Part shown: one piece after another, positions 5,213 to 7,965 of the stretch
How the letters are laid out: each line of letters starts with the position of its first letter
Position numbering within the stretch: the first letter of the stretch is position 1
Origin: Candidatus Uhrbacteria bacterium
GTDB taxonomy: Bacteria > Patescibacteriota > Patescibacteriia > UBA9934 > UBA11717
Assembly: GCA_003509895.1 (NCBI GenBank)
Contig: DOMJ01000031.1
Location: 2,112 to 10,076, forward strand
Direction of reading: 5' to 3'
DNA length: 7,965 bases
Program-made: the position numbers and the translations under genes
The notes under the pieces: model-generated
Seen by the model: only the letters and a program-made list of their open reading frames with translations
What the model was told of the DNA's origin: nothing
Databases searched by the model: none

Positions 5213-7666
5213 CTGCGTACCCAAGTACCCTCTGAGCCCACCGTTCCGCACCCATACATCCGAATATGTATCACTCGGATTGCTCGGCAGATGCGGATCC
5301 TGTCTATACATTGACTCATACTCTCGACGAGTTCGAACACCAAGCGCCTGAGCAGCAGCCGATGCCTCTTCCCAGGTGCCGTAGATGTACGTACCCAGAA
5401 ATCCTGTCCATCCACGGTTCTGCTTCCATACACCTTCGTACTTGTTGTCTGGAGCAGAGACGAGACGAGAGTCCTCTTTGTAGCGCGCCTTATACTCGGT
5501 GCCACTTCGCACACCAAGCGCCCTAGCAGCAGCCGACGCCTCTTCCCAGGTACCGTAGGTATACGTACCCAGGAATCCTCGCCATCCACCGTTCTGCCTC
5601 CAAACACTCTCGTACACCGATTCAGGGTTGCTCGGCAGACGCGGATTCTCTGAGTAGCGAGACTGATACGCTTCTTTGATGAGCACACCGAGTTCCTGAG
5701 CCGCAGCCGACGCTTCCTCCCATGTGCCGTAAGTAGACGTACCCAGGAACCCGTGCAGCCCACCCTGCTGAAGCCAGACATCCGAGTACGTCTTGCTCGG
5801 ATTGCTCGGCAGACGCGGGTCACCTTTGTAGCGCGTTCGATACTCCTCTCCTGTTCGAGCTCCGAGTACCCGCGCGGCAACCGACGCTTCTTCCCAGGTG
5901 CTGTAAGTGAGTGAACCCAAGAATCCGGGCCATCCACCGTTCTGTTTCCAAACACCTGAGTAAACCTCGTAGGGTTCAGAAGGCAGGCGTCGATCTTGCT
6001 TGTAGCACTCCAAGTAGTCAGGTCCGGTACGAATACCGAGCGCCTGGGTGGCCGCCGAGGCTTCCTCCCAAGTTGCGTACGGCAATGTTCCCAGGAATCC
6101 GGGCCATCCACCGTTCTGCTTCCAAACGTCCGCATAGTTCCGTTCGGGCTTGGACGGCAGTCGCGAGTCTTCTCTAAACCGAGACCTGTACCCCTCTGCG
6201 CGACGAATACCGAGCGCATGGGTGGAGGCCGAGGCTTCCTCCCAAGTTGCGTACGGCAATGTTCCCAGGAATCCGGGCCATCCACCGTTCTGCTTCCAAA
6301 CGTCCTCGTAGACATGGTGCGGAGAGCTTGGAAGGCGAGGATCTTCGTTGTAGCGACGATTATATCCTCGTAGGTCCGATATGTTCAGCGCCTGGGTGGC
6401 CGCCGAGGCCCTTGCCCAAGTGGAGTAGAACTCCGTATTCAGCTGCTCCAGCACTCTCAACAGGTCCAGAAGCTCCTCAGCGTACTCGACTCCGAAGCTG
6501 CCTTCGCTGATTACGAGTGCATCTCGGCTAGATGTGCCGCCGAAGCGACCCGTAGCCTCGCGTACCGACGTCTCAAGGTTTTGCAACCAAAGAAGCCGTT
6601 CCACGCTTGCCACAAAGTCCAGCACGACTACGGTCGTCTTAGAGCCTGTCTTGCGCAGACCCCGACCCAGCTGTTGCAGCCAGATCCGCCGCGAGACGGT
6701 TGAACGCCAGAAGACCATAAGATCGGCCTCCGGAACATCGATCGCCTCGTTGAGCTTGTCGACCACCGCCAGAACCTGCGTGCTCCCCTTGCGGAAGCGG
6801 TCCAGCGGAGTTTCTTCGCCCTGTCGGTGCTTCTGCTTGGAATGGTAGGCCTCTGCCTCAGGGAACCGCTCGACGACCTCTCTGACGTGATTGATCCCAC
6901 GGCAGAAGATGATGGTCTTACGGAAGCCGCGAGCCCATTGTTCTTCTACCTTGTCGCGAACCTGTTGGATCGCAGACTCCAGGAACAAGGTATCGTTGAT
7001 GTCTGAGCGGGAAACCTGTCGGCTTCCGTGCTCGAGCACCTCTTCCACCAGACGTCGCAGCTCCATCATGGAGATGTTGTCGGTAAGGAGGTTGTATTCC
7101 ACCCGCGCCAACCACTTGTCGTGCTTGAGTGCCGCGGCCAGCGTGTAGGTGAACACCGGGGGTCCAAAGATCTCATCCGGGTCCAGTCCGTCCATCCGCT
7201 CATTGGTCGCCGTCATCCCAAAGAAGAAGGCGTCCGTAAAACGGTTGAGCTCGCTGACATAGGTGTCCGCCGGCGCGTGGTGAGACTCGTCTACGACCAC
7301 CAGACCGACATCTGTCGGATCGAGGCGACCGTTTTCGATGAGCCAGCCCACAGACTGAAACGTGGTGAAGAGCACACGAGCGTTCAACTTCACCGACTTG
7401 CCGGTGTAACGGATTCCCGTGGTGAATTCCTGACCACAGATCTCATGAAAACTCCTACGGTTCTGCGCGGTGGGGTCCTTGCGATCCACCAGACACAGAG
7501 CTCGCTTGCCTGGGTTGTCTCGCAGCCAGAGCTGCATGAACCACCAGGCGGTCCAGGACTTGCCCAGGCCCGTCGCCATGACTACGTGGGCACGTCCCAC
7601 CCCGTCCTGGTACGCGCCCCAGGCGGCATCTACTGCACTGCTCTGGTAGTCACGTGGCGTGGCCAT
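5204..7666 (-). CDS. SF2 helicase with seven C-terminal 58-residue repeats
   Basis: 820 residues. The N-terminal half is a complete superfamily 2 helicase/translocase core of the ResIII/DEAD-like type: Q-like start RDYQSSAV (5-12), Walker A ATGLGKS (31-37), TTFQS (101-105), Walker B DESHH (126-130), TAT (152-154), motif IV TIIFCRG (251-257), motif V DKLNEAIDVPEADL (303-316), motif VI QQLGRGLRK (331-339). ATPase and duplex-translocating activity is therefore expected, on unknown nucleic acid. No nuclease or methylase domain is visible. A short connector (about 385-413) leads to seven tandem repeats (414-820). From memory they resemble the short repeat attached to some phage-type integrases (INT_rpt). 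Start: ATG at 7666 sits 5 bases from a perfect AAAGGAGG. The gene is GC-rich (44 of 60 bases at 7561-7620) between AT-rich flanks, consistent with acquisition. It is transcribed alone, with an operator-like dyad upstream. A defence or mobile-element role is inference only. Confidence 0.93.
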   Translation of the reverse strand: MATPRDYQSSAVDAAWGAYQDGVGRAHVVMATGLGKSWTAWWFMQLWLRDNPGKRALCLVDRKDPTAQNRRSFHEICGQEFTTGIRYTGKSVKLNARVLFTTFQSVGWLIENGRLDPTDVGLVVVDESHHAPADTYVSELNRFTDAFFFGMTATNERMDGLDPDEIFGPPVFTYTLAAALKHDKWLARVEYNLLTDNISMMELRRLVEEVLEHGSRQVSRSDINDTLFLESAIQQVRDKVEEQWARGFRKTIIFCRGINHVREVVERFPEAEAYHSKQKHRQGEETPLDRFRKGSTQVLAVVDKLNEAIDVPEADLMVFWRSTVSRRIWLQQLGRGLRKTGSKTTVVVLDFVASVERLLWLQNLETSVREATGRFGGTSSRDALVISEGSFGVEYAEELLDLLRVLEQLNTEFYSTWARASAATQALNISDLRGYNRRYNEDPRLPSSPHHVYEDVWKQNGGWPGFLGTLPYATWEEASASTHALGIRRAEGYRSRFREDSRLPSKPERNYADVWKQNGGWPGFLGTLPYATWEEASAATQALGIRTGPDYLECYKQDRRLPSEPYEVYSGVWKQNGGWPGFLGSLTYSTWEEASVAARVLGARTGEEYRTRYKGDPRLPSNPSKTYSDVWLQQGGLHGFLGTSTYGTWEEASAAAQELGVLIKEAYQSRYSENPRLPSNPESVYESVWRQNGGWRGFLGTYTYGTWEEASAAARALGVRSGTEYKARYKEDSRLVSAPDNKYEGVWKQNRGWTGFLGTYIYGTWEEASAAAQALGVRTRREYESMYRQDPHLPSNPSDTYSDVWVRNGGLRGYLGTQKK
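5207..6427 (-). repeat. Seven in-frame tandem repeats of 174 bp (58 residues)
   Basis: Units start at residues 414, 472, 530, 588, 646, 704 and 762 of the helicase (nucleotides 6427, 6253, 6079, 5905, 5731, 5557, 5383), with no length change between any two. Framework per unit: Y-x-TWEEASA (1-9), L-G at 14-15, Y at 22, D-x-RLPS-x-P (29-36), Y at 40, VWKQNGGW (43-50), GFLG (52-55). The first unit is the most diverged at its start (TWARASA, LN for LG). Units 1-3 share GTLPYATW-type or GSLT junctions, while units 5-7 share YGTW starts, so there are two subfamilies. Most variable positions are 18-20, 23-24 and 35-39. Confidence 0.95.
6054..6305 (-). repeat. 78-bp perfect duplicates inside the repeat array
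   Basis: 6054-6131 and 6228-6305 are identical over 78 bp at an offset of exactly 174 bp. They cover the junctions of units 2/3 and 1/2 (residues about 512-538 and 454-480). Other units encode similar peptides with many synonymous differences, so this identity is not forced by the protein. Confidence 0.9.
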
Positions 7667-7671
7667 CGGAC

Positions 7672-7679
7672 CCTCCTTT
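7672..7679 (-). promoter_or_regulatory. Ribosome binding site of the helicase gene
   Basis: The minus strand reads AAAGGAGG, then GTCCG, then ATG. This is a full anti-16S match at ideal spacing and fixes the start at 7666. proS and the genes at 1704 and 3262 lack such a site. Confidence 0.9.
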
Positions 7680-7742
7680 GATTACGTTTTTTTCAATGAA
7701 CACTGTCATACAGGATCAGGAATGAACCTAGACAGACGCTTG

Positions 7743-7771
7743 TTTCTATCAAAATATTAACAAGTTGTCAA
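7743..7771 (-). promoter_or_regulatory. Predicted helicase promoter
   Basis: On the minus strand a perfect TTGACA (7771-7766) is followed after 17 bp by TAGAAA (7748-7743, 4 of 6 to consensus). Transcription would start near 7736, leaving a leader of about 70 bases. The surrounding DNA is very AT-rich (13 G or C in 60 bases at 7741-7800), so other -10 boxes such as TAATAT are possible. Confidence 0.5.
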
Positions 7772-7788
7772 TGTTTACAACTCATTAA
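7757..7788. promoter_or_regulatory. Operator-like inverted repeat over the -35 box
   Basis: TTAACAAGTTGT (7757-7768) and ACAACTCATTAA (7777-7788) are inverted copies at 10 of 12 positions, with an 8-base spacer. The predicted -35 box (7766-7771) lies inside. Size and symmetry suit a dimeric repressor. No regulator gene is in the window to assign to it. Confidence 0.4.
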
Positions 7789-7853
7789 TAGTATTCAATT
7801 GTTACGAACGAGAAGAAAACGTAGCACTGACCAAAAACGTGTTCTTAAATGAA

Positions 7854-7877
7854 CCAATTTGATGAAAAATTCTGAAC
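7854..7877 (+). repeat. Copy of a motif also found in the tRNA-Leu/Val spacer
   Basis: CCAATTTGA (7854-7862), 7 bases, TTCTGAA (7870-7876) resembles the minus-strand reading of 108-84 (CCAATTTGA, 9 bases, TTCTGAA). A partial copy, CCAATTTG, is at 196-203. All lie near tRNA genes. Short and AT-rich, so chance is not excluded. Confidence 0.35.
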
Positions 7878-7886
7878 ATAGAGCAC

Positions 7887-7914
7887 AAAACACACCCATT
7901 GCTGAGTGTGTTTT
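7887..7914 (-). terminator. Terminator of tRNA-Gly
   Basis: AAAACACAC (7887-7895) pairs with GTGTGTTTT (7906-7914), a 9-bp stem with a 10-base loop. The minus strand ends in TTTT and it begins 3 bases after the tRNA 3' end. The A/T symmetry may allow it to act on both strands. Confidence 0.75.
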
Positions 7915-7916
7915 GA

Positions 7917-7965
7917 TGGAGCGGAAAACGGGGATCAAACCCGCGACCTCTTCCTTGGCAAGGAA
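7917..7965 (-). tRNA. tRNA-Gly (anticodon GCC), 3' part only
   Basis: The minus strand starts inside the anticodon arm: TTCC, loop TTGCCAA with anticodon GCC (7959-7957), then GGAA. A variable loop, T-stem GCGGG/CCCGT around TTTGATC, acceptor strand TTTCCGC (7927-7921), discriminator T and encoded CCA (7919-7917) follow. The 5' half is beyond the window edge. The loop TTTGATC departs from the usual TTCRANY pattern at its second residue pair, which is seen in some glycine tRNAs. Confidence 0.92.

Noticed and set aside
5182..6315. 377-codon minus-strand ORF in a second frame
   Set aside because: Because the repeat unit is 174 bp (a multiple of 3), any stop-free alternative frame stays open through the array. 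The Arg/Pro-rich product is a shadow of the helicase repeats.
5207..6427. CRISPR-like periodicity
   Set aside because: The period is 174 bp, in frame, with coding conservation and no short repeat/spacer structure.
7028..7681. 217-codon plus-strand ORF
   Set aside because: Antisense to helicase motifs I to III; no promoter or ribosome site.
7917..7965. tRNA-Gly 3' end as an attachment site for an island carrying the helicase
   Set aside because: No second copy of the tRNA 3' end was found near 5000-5200 or elsewhere in the window, and no integrase gene is present.

Overview
The window reads like a chromosomal segment of a small-genome bacterium, most probably a member of the Patescibacteria (CPR). 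This is inferred from a prolyl-tRNA synthetase without the usual bacterial editing insertion, a secreted lamin-tail-domain protein of a type I associate with that group, and short coding regions with little Shine-Dalgarno signal. No taxonomic marker is decisive, so the assignment is tentative.

Layout, left to right. A minus-strand tRNA pair (tRNA-Val(CAC), cut by the window edge, and a complete tRNA-Leu(UAG)) is separated by a spacer with direct and inverted repeats. Next is a minus-strand GC-rich gene for an unrecognised coiled-coil protein (404-1423), with its own promoter and terminator. A divergent promoter region follows, whose plus-strand promoter drives a short two-hairpin transcript ending in a strong terminator at 1571-1613: either a small RNA or an attenuated leader. 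The plus-strand pair 1704-3260 (exported, membrane-anchored lamin-tail/OB-like protein) and 3262-3471 (69-residue unknown) is separated by a single base. It converges on proS (minus, 3513-4739) across a shared bidirectional terminator. A gene-poor stretch (4740-5203) holds a possible gene remnant, a terminator and a row of hairpins. The largest gene (minus, 5204-7666) follows, then its upstream region with an operator-like dyad, and finally the 3' half of tRNA-Gly(GCC).

The most unusual object is the 820-residue protein at 5204-7666. It joins an intact superfamily 2 helicase/translocase core (about residues 1-405) to seven tandem repeats, each exactly 58 residues (174 bp). The repeats keep a rigid frame (TWEEASA, LG, RLPS, VW, GG, FLG) but vary strongly at two clusters of positions, the pattern expected of a modular recognition surface. 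Adjacent units share a perfectly identical 78-bp block, so the array has been copied recently or is being homogenised. The gene is GC-rich, has a textbook ribosome binding site and an inverted repeat over its predicted -35 box, and is followed by a hairpin cluster. It looks like an acquired, regulated accessory gene, possibly genome defence or mobile-element biology, but no partner nuclease, methylase or integrase lies in this window and its function is not established.

The remaining genes are mostly housekeeping (tRNAs, proS) or envelope-related (1704-3260).
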